DNA from: Lycium barbarum
Lineage: Eukaryota > Streptophyta > Magnoliopsida > Solanales > Solanaceae
Direction: 5' to 3'
Assembly (NCBI RefSeq): GCF_019175385.1
Contig: NC_083345.1
Location: 122,515,657-122,579,656 of the forward strand
Length of the DNA stretch: 64,000 bases
A program made the translations under genes and the position numbers. How positions within the stretch are numbered: position 1 is the stretch's first letter; each line of letters starts with the position of its first letter. Shown here in pieces: positions 1 through 9,705 of the stretch. A model generated the notes under the pieces. That model made no database searches and had not been told where the DNA came from. It worked only from the letters and a program-made list of their open reading frames with translations.

Positions 1-2363
1 ATAATAAAGAAAAAAGAAATTGCAGCCCACATGATCAATTTCATATCGACGAGTGAACTTAGGCCCAATAGAACCATATTCCAAACATTTTGGACAGGGA
101 CCTAATAAAGAGAATAGAATTCCCAAAGGCAAACACTTAACAGTAGAACTAAGTGTCTAGACCGATACATCCAATATACGTTTGATATACCCTTATATAT
201 ATTAGGACGAATATGCAGAGTTGAGTATACTATGTATATCTAGGTATATTTCATATATGCACATTTACAAGAGTGTATAGAAGGAACATACCTAAAATTT
301 AATGCAAGCGAGGTAAAAGATTCAGAAATTAGAAACAAGACCAATCCAACAGGAAGAAGACCGAATCAAATGTGAATTGTGATAGTGCAACATCACAGTT
401 GAAACAAGATGCTTACAATACTCAAAATTGAACATACACATGTCACATTCAATTCATTTTTTAGGCATGCTGGGGTATGGAAATCAGATTCTTATTTTTA
501 GATATTGACTCATGCTTATTCTACGCTTTTAGGATTTAAAACTCAGTCTCAAAAGAATCATATAAGTATCACAAGAAGCCAAAATTATTTAGGGACAGGG
601 AAGGGTTCATACTGGACATAAAATTTACACAGAGATGTTAGGACAATGCTCGAGGGGCTGCAAGGAGATCTAGATAGTTCAACAGGGCAAACATGCTAGC
701 CAGTAGCATAGACAAACAAAACAATTTCCTGAATCAGCCAAATGCAACACATTCGAAAGAAGAAAGAACTTAGCAAAAACTGTAGAGAGAATAAAGAGAA
801 ATCTGCAGGGGCTCCTTCAATTCATGGCATTAAATAAAACTCAAATCTTTTAGTTGCAATAGAATATTTTTTTAAGACTGAGTTTAATATTCACATGGAG
901 ATTGTCCTAGGATGGGGACTGATCTCTAAGGTCTACCAGGTAGAACATCACCATGGTGGTTGGTAAACCAAAAAGAAACATGCTAAACATGCCACACATA
1001 GCATATTTGATCAATACTGGAAAGGAATTTAGGCTGCATATTAGCATCATTTCAAACAGTAGCTGACACCACTATCAATCGAACCAAACAATGGCCTTAA
1101 TACAACACAGCTAAACTGACCAGAATAATAAGAATTAATGGTCGACACCAAAATGTACAGCCTTGACTATAACACGTCAAATACATCACAATTGAAATAG
1201 GATCAAGCCATGTTAACATACTCTCCAATCAACAATTTGGGATCATGCTTAACAAGGATAAATTGCACAATGCTTTCATGCATATTTAAACTAACAGGTC
1301 GGTTATAAGTATAAAATAAACTCAAACATTAACCAGGAGCATTCAAAACAGATCCTAAACTGAACTAACATATAATGCAGGCAAACTAATATTATTATCC
1401 GAAAGGGGGGTAGACAGCTAAACAACGGTTCGAATATCGGCTAGGCAATACTCGAACATTGTCGTGTTCATACCAACAAATCATCACTTCCAATCTGATA
1501 TTCAAATAAACACATATCAACACACATTAAGGATAAAGTAACTGAGTAAATTTAAACCTATACGAACCTATGCAAAAAGAAAACTATATCCAAGTAAACA
1601 CTGGTACAGTTATTCATTACCCTTGACAAAATCCAGAGCAAACAACACAGAACAAATAAGATCAAAAAAAAAAAAATAAGAAAATGCGAAGGGGAAAGGG
1701 AGAATCACCTGTTTCGGGTGCAGCGAAATGGGTACGGGGGAGTCGATCTATCCGCGAACACTCCAAATCTCATTCGACCCAAACTCGAATCAAACTTGTG
1801 TGTTCTCGAATTCGATGCAATACAAAAAAGAAAGAAAGAAAAAAAAACAGAAGATCAATTGCCTATTTTAAATCGATGTGGAACGTTGTGACGACTACGA
1901 TCTTAATGCTTTCTGGGGAATTTCTGGTGATAGAGATGAGGGCTTAATGATTTCTTTTTGGGGGTTTTTTCGATTTTTGATTTTTTGAGGATTTTGACCA
2001 CTGGAAATTTGTTCCTTTTTTGAGGGTTTTGGTTCGTTGCTGTGCGTCTTCTCCTCCTCGTCGTTCCTCTGTCCCTCGATTCAACTCCGCCCCTTTTATA
2101 GGTTTTTTGTTGTTGTTGTTGTTGTTGTTTTTGTGCTGAAAAAGGGGAAGGAGGAGCGGGAGAGAGAGAAAAGTGGGGGACAAGGGTGAGTGGGGAGCGG
2201 AGAAGAAGGAGGGAACAAGGGAGAGTGAGGGCGGCGTGAGGCGAAAGAAAAAGAGAGGGGCGGCTAGGGTTTTGGGAGGAGAAGAGACAGAGGAGAAAGG
2301 AAGAAGAAGAGGCGGAAGGTGGAAAAAATGAGGGGAAACCCTTATTTTGATGAAAATGTAACG

Positions 2364-2389
2364 GACCCGGTCCATCCGTGGACCGGGTC
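2364..2389. promoter_or_regulatory. Perfect 11-bp inverted repeat in 3' LTR
   Basis: GACCCGGTCCA, four bases TCCG, then the exact reverse complement. It is the same as 19804-19829 in the 5' LTR and sits about 265 bp upstream of the TATA box on the coding strand. A U3 regulatory role is inferred only. Confidence 0.5.
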
Positions 2390-2782
2390 AATTTTAGACT
2401 GGGTTCTAAAAGGATGGACTAGTGAATTAAAACATGTACTGGTCTAAAAAAATGGGATAAAAACGTGGTCTAGTCCAACAAATATTAGGAGTTAATCGGA
2501 CTTTGATTTGGGGTCCGGTAAGTCAAAATACGGACTGAGTGCAAGAAATAGTTTGGCCTCTAAATTTGAATAAAAGACCCATTTTGATTAACGATGTACC
2601 AAGGGTACCAGAATATCACCTAGTACGAAAAATGTGTAATTGTAAAAGACCCGGGTAAAAATTATATGATGTCGCAAATGACCGTGCAATAATATTTAAT
2701 AACAAACGCTATCATTAAAATGTGCGAAGTAAATGCGATGCGTATGCGGAAGTTGGTAGAAACGTTGAGAAATGCAAGTTTG

Positions 2783-3200
2783 AATAATACTAAATAATAG
2801 CAGCAAATAAATAGCGGTAGTAATACTGCTAATAACAATAATGATAATGGTAATAATGATAATATTGATGATAATGGTGATAAAAAATAATAATAGATAT
2901 AATAATAATAGTAATAACAAATATTGATAATTAAAAATGATAATAATTAATAATAATAAAGATGATAATAATTAATAATAAAATAATAATAATAAATAAC
3001 AATTATTGATAGTGGCAAAATGTTAATAAATTAATAATAATAACAATAATAGTGGTAATAATAAGATAATAATGATAATAATAATAATAAATAACAATTA
3101 TTGATAAAACAATGATAATAATTAATAATAAAATAACGATGATAATGATGATTAATAATTGATAACAAAATAACGCTGATAATAATGATTAGTAATTAAT

Positions 3201-3243
<43 letters not shown>

Positions 3244-3375
3244 GGAATAACAAGAAATAATAATTAATGACAATTAGTAATAAAATGATAATTTAAGAAT
3301 AATAATAACAATAATAATAATAATAGTAATAATAATAATAATAATTATAATTATAATTATAATAATAATAATAAC
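2783..3375. repeat. TAA/AAT-rich low-complexity tract in 3' LTR
   Basis: About 590 bp made almost wholly of AATAAT, GATAAT and TAATTA words, with a pure AAT run near 3206-3241. The second copy at about 20223-20818 differs in repeat number, as expected of replication slippage after insertion. Confidence 0.9.
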
Positions 3376-3519
3376 TGCAGCGGAATAATAAAACGTGGGT
3401 GTTAATAAAAGACTAATAATTATAGTAAAATTTAAATGCATATTTTTTTAATTTCTCAAAACACTAGAAGTATTAATAGGTATTTCGGGGGAGAGGCGGG
3501 ACAAAATTGGGTGTCAACA

Positions 3520-3536
3520 ACTTGTCCCTCTTTGCC
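3520..3536 (-). promoter_or_regulatory. Polypurine tract of Ogre element
   Basis: On the minus strand this reads GGCAAAGAGGGACAAGT immediately before the LTR start TGTTGACACC. The purine-rich run directly abutting the 3' LTR is the expected plus-strand primer. It fixes the inner LTR boundary at 3519. Confidence 0.8.
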
Positions 3537-4094
3537 TGACAATGATGAAAGAATTTTCGGGCAAAGACGTTGACTTAGTAGCCTATTTTGTCCCGGCTAA
3601 AGGATTGTGGAGGACTAAGGGTAAAGAAAATTACGGCCGAACTCTGGTCTCTGAATCGCCTACATATCTCGGGTTGCACGAGAATCAGGCCGTGTGTAGT
3701 TCTGGGAAGACTACGACACCTATGACTGGCAACTCATGATTGATGCGAATCTTCGCAAAAAATATTGTCCCAGTGTCGAATTATGATGACACTGGGTATC
3801 GTGATAGAACCCTGAAAATTGATTGTGTTGGAATGTGAACGGGAAATTCGAATTTGGAGTCGAGTGTTCGAGGTAGATCTTTGACCCTTGTCGAGAAGTC
3901 TGCTTGTCCTTCCCGACGTATTGCCCCAGTTCGCTGCTGAAGAAATAGTTCCACGTTGCGCTAAAGCTCCTGCGAAACTAAAACTAGATGAAAATAGTCA
4001 GTAAGAATAAATATTGAAATACAGCGACGCAAGTGCGGTGCAATGCGGCCGCGAGCATGTGCAGGGTACTAATAAATAATAACAAAACAAGGCA
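3537..4094 (-). other. Ogre 3' untranslated region, unique part
   Basis: Non-coding spacer between the polypurine tract and the minisatellite. A 65-codon plus-strand frame (3542-3739) has no recognisable domain and is antisense to the element. Nothing else was seen. Confidence 0.6.
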
Positions 4095-5040
4095 TGTGCG
4101 GTGCAATGTCTTTATGCGGAAATTTAAAAGGGCGGTGCATGGCCCATGTGATATATGAAAGACGGTGCTCAGCCTTGTGCAGAAATTTTAAGAGGGCGGT
4201 GCATGGCCCATGTAACATATGGAAGGCGGTGCTAAGGGCGGTGCGCAGCCCATGCAGAAATTTAAAAGGGCGGTGCATGGCCCATGTAATATACGAAAGG
4301 CGGTGCACAACCTTATGCAGAAATTTACAAAGGGCGGTGCATGGCCCAATGTAATATATGAAAGCGATGCGAAGGGCGGTGCACAGCCCATGCAGAAATT
4401 TAAAAGGGCGGTGCATGGCCCATGTAATGTATGAAAGGTGGTGCTCAGCCTTATGCAGAAATTTACAAAGGGCGGTGCATGACCCATGTAATAGATGAAA
4501 GCGATGCAAAGGGGGTGCACAGCCCATGCGGAAATTTAAAAGGGCGGTGCATGGCCCATGTAATGTATGAAAGGCGGTGCATGGCCTTATGTAGAAATTT
4601 AAAAGGGCGGTGCATGGCCCAGGCAATATATGAAAGCGATGCGAAGAGCGGTGCGCAGCTCATGCATCATACGAAAGGCGGTGCATGGCCTTATGCAGAA
4701 ATTTAAAAGGGCGGTGCATGGCCTTATGCAGAAATTTAAAAGGGCGGTGCATGGCCCAGGCAATATGAAAGCGATGCGAAGAGCGGTGCGCAGCTCATGC
4801 ATCATATGAAAGGCGGTGCATGGCCTTATGCAGAAATTTAAAAGGGCGGTGCATGGCCCAGTAAATATGAAAGCGATGCAAAGGGCGGTGCGCATCCCAT
4901 GCATCATATGAAAGGCGGTGCATGGCCTTATGCAGAAATTTAAAAGGGCGGTGCATGGCCCAGGCAATATGAAAGTGATGCAAAGGGCGGTGCGCAGCCC
5001 ATGCATCATATGAAAGGCGGTGCAATGCAGGTGCAGTGCA
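4095..5040. repeat. Nested minisatellite in Ogre 3' UTR (about 32-bp subunits, about 137-bp higher order)
   Basis: The tract is built from GGCGGTGCATGGCCCATGTA, GGCGGTGCACAGCC..ATGCAGAAATTT and AAAGCGATGCGAAGGGCGGTGC modules. Units of about 32 bp combine into a higher-order period of about 137 bp in the first half; a rearranged, shorter order appears after about 4560. Several overlapping open frames on both strands are by-products of the periodicity. Hypervariable tandem arrays in the 3' UTR are documented for Ogre/Tat elements and can seed satellite DNA. Confidence 0.92.
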
Positions 5041-5664
5041 ATGCGGCTGCAAGCACACGCAGTGGCAAAAAATAAAAGCAATGTATTCGAAGGCAATATA
5101 AAATATTTGTGCGTTGATATATATTTGAAGAAAATAATTTGCAAGATTAGCTTATTGTGATCGGCGAAAGTTATTTATATTTGAAGACATAATTGATAGA
5201 AGAATGCTCAAACCGTTTGACGCGCCATCATTTCAAGGTCGTGCCTATTTCGCAACTGCAACTTGGCAACCTGCATCCAAAGAAAATTTTGTAAGTTTGG
5301 GGAGGGGGTTGATTCGCGTTGACTTGGGGATCTGGCTCTTGCGCTTCGTGCCTCCAGCTTTGTATGAACTTGTAACCTCCGCTCATTTTAAGTCTTGGCC
5401 GACTAGTAAACAGTCTGATTAGAATCACATTATTTCGAAAAAATAGACATAGTAAACTATATGTATGGTGATAAATAATTTTGCTGAACTCGGAACTGTG
5501 ACACATTGTGAAACAAAGCGAATGCCCCTTTTCCGAAGTTTTCTTCTGCCCGACGACTCTGTTGAACAATATTCTCCCGAGTCTGTCGATGTTGTCTTAC
5601 GGTGATCCCTTTTAAAAAAAATTGTCCCAGTTTCTGGCGCAAGGGATGTTGATCTTTTCAAAAT
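5041..5664 (-). other. Ogre 3' untranslated region, spacer between repeat arrays
   Basis: No coding domain was recognised. Short frames on both strands (for example 5204-5422 plus and 5228-5569 minus) overlap each other and resemble no known family. Confidence 0.5.
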
Positions 5665-5940
5665 GGCGAGACCGAGCCTACATAGGCTGCCTACGTATCC
5701 CACTAGAGGAATCAGGTCGAGCATAGTTCAAATTACAAGCGGAAATGCAATTGGGGAGAATAAAATGATGTGACCGAGGCCTGTGCGGGCCGCCTACGTA
5801 TCCCCCATGGGAATCAGGTCAAGCGTAGTTCATAATTACAAAAAGGATATTGAGGTTTTGTGAGAATGTGACCGAGGCCTATGCGGGCCGCCTACGTATT
5901 CCCCGTGGGAATCAGGTCAGGTGTAGTTCATAATTACAAG
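5665..5940. repeat. Three direct copies, about 100-bp period, in Ogre 3' UTR
   Basis: Three copies share GACCGAG.CCT...GGGCCGCCTACGTATCCC...GGAATCAGGTC...GTAGTTCATAATTACAA, starting near 5667, 5769 and 5867. The first is the most diverged. The array lies between the integrase stop codon and the minisatellite. Confidence 0.85.
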
Positions 5941-6076
5941 AAAAAATAAAATTTGAGAGAAATTCTATCTTAAAGACCTAACCCGATATAGGTTTGTCAT
6001 GCGTCCCGCTACGGGAGAGTAGTGCTATTACATGGAAAAGTGTTGAAGAATATTTCATGCAAATAAAAGAAGGTTT

Positions 6077-8407
6077 CTAAATATAATATCTCTTGACGGC
6101 ATCTGCGTTGATAGCTTTCGGCCAAATTTCGCCATCCATTTCTGCTAGGATTAATGCTCCTCCAGTCAATACCCCGATGAACCATATAAGGAGGGGCCAG
6201 TTAGGTGCAAATTTTCCTTTGGCTTCATCTTGACATGGGAATATGCGTTTCAGTACCAATTTCCCTGTTTTGAATTGCCTCGGTCTTACCTTCTTGTTGA
6301 AAGCTTTGGCCATTCTGTTCTGATAAAGCTGTCCATGACAAACGGCATTCAATCTCTTTCCGTCAATGAGCATCAATTGTTCGTATCGATTCTGCATCCA
6401 CTTAGCGTCACTTAACTCAGCTTCTTGGATGATTCTCAAAGATGGTATTTCTACCTCAGCAGGTAACACCGCCTCTGTCCCATAGACCAAAAGATAAGGT
6501 GCTGCCCCCGTTGAAGTTCTCACAGTAGTGCGATAACCGAGGAGAGCTAACGGCAGTTTTTCGTGCCAATGCCTGTAATTATCGATCATCTTCCTCAGTA
6601 TTCTTTTGATGTTTTTGTTGGCTGCTTCGACTGCCCCATTCATCTGAGGGCGATAAGGAGTGGAATTGCGATGAGTAATCTTAAATGTCTCGCAAATCTC
6701 CCGCATTAGATCACTGTTAAGATTAGCTCCATTATCTGTTATAATTGACTCTGGGATTCCGAATCGGCAAATAATGTTGCTCCGAACGAAATCTGCTACC
6801 ACTTTCTTTGTTACCGACTTGTGCGAAGATGCTTCCACCCACTTTGTGAAATAATCAATGGCTACCAAAATGAACCTGTGTCCATTCGACGCGGCTGGCT
6901 CGATAGGACCAATGACATCCATACCCCAAGCTGCGAAAGGCCACGGAGAACTTGTCATATTTAATTCATTTGTCGGAACCCGAATCAAATCACCATGAAT
7001 CTGACATCGATGACATTTCTGCACAAAACAGATACAATCTAATTCCATAGTCATCCAGAAATAACCTGCGCGAAGGATTTTCTTGGCCAGAGTAAAGCCA
7101 TTCATATGAGGCCCACATGTACCGCCATGCACTTCTTCGATCAACCGAGCCGCTTCTTTAGCATCAACACATCTTAATAATCCTAAATCTGGAGTCCTCC
7201 TATACAGGATTTCTTCACTTAGGAAAAAATGGTTTGCTAATCTCCGAAGTGTTTTCTTCTGAACACTGGTTATGCCTTCCGGATAGTCTCCTGTCTTAAG
7301 ATATTTGTTAATGTCGTAGCACCAAGGTTCTCCATCAGGCTCCTCATCCACATAGAAGCAATGTGCCTGTTGATCGTGCACATTTATCTTGATAGGATCT
7401 ATGCGATTCTTGTCCGGGTGCTGAATCATAGAAGACAGAGTGGCCAAAGCATCAGCGAACTCGTTCTGTGTTCTTGGAACGTGTTTGAATTCCACCCTGA
7501 TGAATCTCTTACACAAATCTTTCACGCAGCGCAAGTACGGAAGTATCTTCCCGTTCTTAGTGGTCCATTCGGCTCGTACTTGATGAACCAGTAAGTCTGA
7601 ATCGCCTATAACCAAAAGTTCCTGTATATGCATATCAGCGGCCATTATGAGGCCAAGAACATAAGCCTCATATTCTGCCATATTATTGGTACACGGGAAC
7701 TTGATTTTGGCTGAAATGGGATAGTGCTGGCCTGACTCTGAAATCAAAACTGCTCCAATGCCGACCCCTTTAGCATTTGCCGCCCCATCGAAAAACAGTC
7801 TCCACCCTGGGTACTCTTCTGCGATATCTCCCCCGATGAAAAACACTTCTTCATCCGGGAAATAGGTTTTAAGGGGTATGTATTCCTTGCCCACAGGATT
7901 TTCTGCAAGATGATCAGCTATCGCCTGCCCTTTGACAGCCTTTTGAGTAACATACACAATATCAAACTCGCTCAACAACATTTGCCACTTAGCTAGCTTC
8001 CCCGTAGGCATAGGCTTCTGGAAGATGTACTTGAGTGGGTCCATCCTTGAGATGAGGTAAGTAGTATATGCAGACAAATAATGTCTCAACTTCTGTGCAA
8101 CCCAAGTCAAAGCACAACAGGTGCGTTCCAATAACGTATATCGTGCCTCGTAAGGTGTGAACTTTTTGCTCAAGTAATATATTACTCGCTCTTTCCTTCC
8201 TGTTTCGTCATGTTGACCTAATACACATCCAAACGCGTTCTCCGATACGGACAAATACAATAGCAAAGGTCTTCCAGCTTCTGGAGGCACCAAAACAGGC
8301 GGGCTAGACAAATATTCTTTGATTTTGTCAAAGGCTCTTTGGCAATCTTCAGTCCATTTGGTAGGAGCGTCCTTCCTCAATAACTTAATTATTGGTTCGC
8401 ATATCAC
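6077..8407 (-). CDS. Ogre pol, downstream part: RNase H, archaeal-type RNase H, integrase
   Basis: This 776-codon frame continues the RT frame after an in-frame TGA at 8426-8428. It opens with the end of the RT connection region and a retroviral-type RNase H (about residues 40-165) whose first motif reads YLSVSE, lacking the usual catalytic Asp. A second, archaeal-type RNase H follows (about 200-330) with an intact-looking DEDD set: D207 in FFDG, E245, D269 and D319. Integrase then shows the zinc-binding H427, H434, C465, C468 and the catalytic D497, D558, E594, with 35 residues between the last two. The C-terminal part ends KRYYI. The dual RNase H is diagnostic of the Tat/Ogre lineage. The product would act in a cytoplasmic virus-like particle and then insert the cDNA in nuclear DNA. 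The frame depends on the upstream start for expression, so the nonsense codon probably abolishes this part. Confidence 0.93.
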   Translation of the reverse strand: MICEPIIKLLRKDAPTKWTEDCQRAFDKIKEYLSSPPVLVPPEAGRPLLLYLSVSENAFGCVLGQHDETGRKERVIYYLSKKFTPYEARYTLLERTCCALTWVAQKLRHYLSAYTTYLISRMDPLKYIFQKPMPTGKLAKWQMLLSEFDIVYVTQKAVKGQAIADHLAENPVGKEYIPLKTYFPDEEVFFIGGDIAEEYPGWRLFFDGAANAKGVGIGAVLISESGQHYPISAKIKFPCTNNMAEYEAYVLGLIMAADMHIQELLVIGDSDLLVHQVRAEWTTKNGKILPYLRCVKDLCKRFIRVEFKHVPRTQNEFADALATLSSMIQHPDKNRIDPIKINVHDQQAHCFYVDEEPDGEPWCYDINKYLKTGDYPEGITSVQKKTLRRLANHFFLSEEILYRRTPDLGLLRCVDAKEAARLIEEVHGGTCGPHMNGFTLAKKILRAGYFWMTMELDCICFVQKCHRCQIHGDLIRVPTNELNMTSSPWPFAAWGMDVIGPIEPAASNGHRFILVAIDYFTKWVEASSHKSVTKKVVADFVRSNIICRFGIPESIITDNGANLNSDLMREICETFKITHRNSTPYRPQMNGAVEAANKNIKRILRKMIDNYRHWHEKLPLALLGYRTTVRTSTGAAPYLLVYGTEAVLPAEVEIPSLRIIQEAELSDAKWMQNRYEQLMLIDGKRLNAVCHGQLYQNRMAKAFNKKVRPRQFKTGKLVLKRIFPCQDEAKGKFAPNWPLLIWFIGVLTGGALILAEMDGEIWPKAINADAVKRYYI

Positions 8408-8425
8408 CGTTGATTGCGCTATAAA

Positions 8426-9527
8426 TCAACTGATGTAGTTGAGACGCCCTAGGAAACTCATCACATCTTTCCGACTCTTTGGGGCAGGCAACTCCTGAAT
8501 GGCCTTTATCTTCGAGGGGTCTAACTCTATGCCTCTTCTGCTCACAATAAAACCCAACAACTTCCCTGCAGGAACACCGAATGCACATTTTGCGGGGTTC
8601 AACTTCAGATTGTATCGCCTCAACCTATCGAAGAACTTTCTCAAATCCGTCAGATGGTCTGAGCTCTTTCGCGACTTGATGATGATATCATCCACATAGA
8701 CTTCAATCTCTTTATGGATCATATCATGGAAAATGGTGGTCATGGCTCTCATGTACGTGGCCCCTGCGTTTTTGAGCCCGAAAGGCATCACCCGATAATA
8801 GTACACCCCCCATGGTGTGATGAATGCTGTTTTCTCTGCATCTTCCTCGTCCATTAGGATTTGGTGATATCCCGCGTAGCAGTCAACGAAAGATTGCAAC
8901 TCATGCTTCGCACAATTATCAATGAGCATATGGATATTCGGGAGGGGAAAGTCATCTTTTGGACTGGCTTTGTTGAGATCCCGATAATCCACGCATACCC
9001 TAACTTTGCCATCCTTCTTTGGCACGGGAACGATATTGGCTAGCCAAGTGGGGTACATCGTAGTTCGAATGACCTTCGCATCAAATTGTTTGGAGATCTC
9101 TTCCTTGATTTTTAAGCTCAAGTCTGATTTAATGTTTCTTTTCTTTTGCTTTATCGGAGGACAGGATGGATCAAGAGACAACTTATGCGAAACAATGTCA
9201 GTGCTCAATCCGGGCATATCATCGTAAGACCAAGCGAACACGTCTATATATTCCTTCAGGAGTTTGATCAATTCTTCTCTCTGCGACGGGGTCAAATGGA
9301 CACTGATTCTCACTTCCATCATGATTTTTGAATTACTCAAATTTATAATTTCCGTTTCATCCAAATTTGGTTTCGGCTTATTTTCAAAATACTCAAAATC
9401 CTTAGTTAATCCCTCGGGTTGCATATCTCCTTCATATTCTTCAGAATCTTGCTCGGCATTTCCTACGGGCTTGCTTGTTTCATTATGTGTCACATTCAAA
9501 GTATCGGCAGATTTGTTAATTTGATTG
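8426..9527 (-). CDS. Ogre pol, reverse transcriptase exon
   Basis: The frame opens right after a plant-type splice acceptor (CAG ending at 9528) with no ATG near its start, so it is best read as exon 2 of gag-pro-pol. Counting residues from 9499, the RT domain spans about 110-357. D206 lies in the FVDCYAGYHQ motif and YVDD at 268-271 supplies the other catalytic aspartates. The FITPWGVYYYRVMPFGLKNA segment is typical of Ty3-gypsy RT. The frame ends at TGA 8426-8428 in the middle of the conserved FLGRLNYIS region and resumes in the same frame on the other side, so this is a point nonsense change rather than a natural end. It polymerises the element cDNA from the primer tRNA. Confidence 0.93.
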
Positions 9528-9705
9528 CTGAAAAATAAAAGAAAATTAATTAAGCAAAGACGGAAAAAATATAAATAAAAGCATGGCTTGAAAATTGCAT
9601 TTGAACTTCAAAGTTTAGAGGCAAAAATAACAAAACATAGACACGATTCAGGCCTCAATTTCAAATCGTGTCTGTTTCATCAAATGCTGAATACAATTAG
9701 TCTAC
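9528..9705 (-). other. Intron between protease and RT exons of Ogre
   Basis: On the minus strand the sequence begins GTAGAC at 9705, is T-rich and ends TTTTATTTTTCAG at 9528, a good plant intron of 178 nt. The gag-pro stop codon (TAG, 9702-9704) lies inside it. Exon 1 leaves two bases of a codon and exon 2 supplies one, so splicing keeps the frame open from gag-pro into RT. Splicing of an intron at this place to regulate the Gag:Pol ratio is known for Ogre elements. Its use here is inferred from sequence only. Confidence 0.8.

Larger units (their letters stand above)
1..3519 (-). repeat. 3' LTR of Ogre element (partial, cut by window start)
   Basis: Position 1 aligns to 17444 of the right LTR, and the two run in parallel to GGGTGTCAACA at 3519 and 20959. 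By eye there are only about ten substitutions plus length changes in the A-tract near 1667 and in the TAA-rich tract. It contains the same TATA box (about 2091-2101), perfect palindrome (2364-2389) and TAA-type low-complexity tract (about 2783-3375) as the other copy. The open frames within it are not conserved genes. Confidence 0.95.

Noticed and set aside
1903..2391. 162- and 143-codon minus-strand frames in the LTR (also 19343-19831)
   Set aside because: They lie in a purine-rich/pyrimidine-rich LTR stretch around the TATA box, are Pro/Ser/Gln-biased, and two frames are open at once.
4069..5144. Overlapping open frames on both strands (up to 185 codons) with Cys/His-rich repeated peptides
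   Set aside because: They are produced by the minisatellite periodicity in the Ogre 3' UTR; several frames are open at once and no domain is present.
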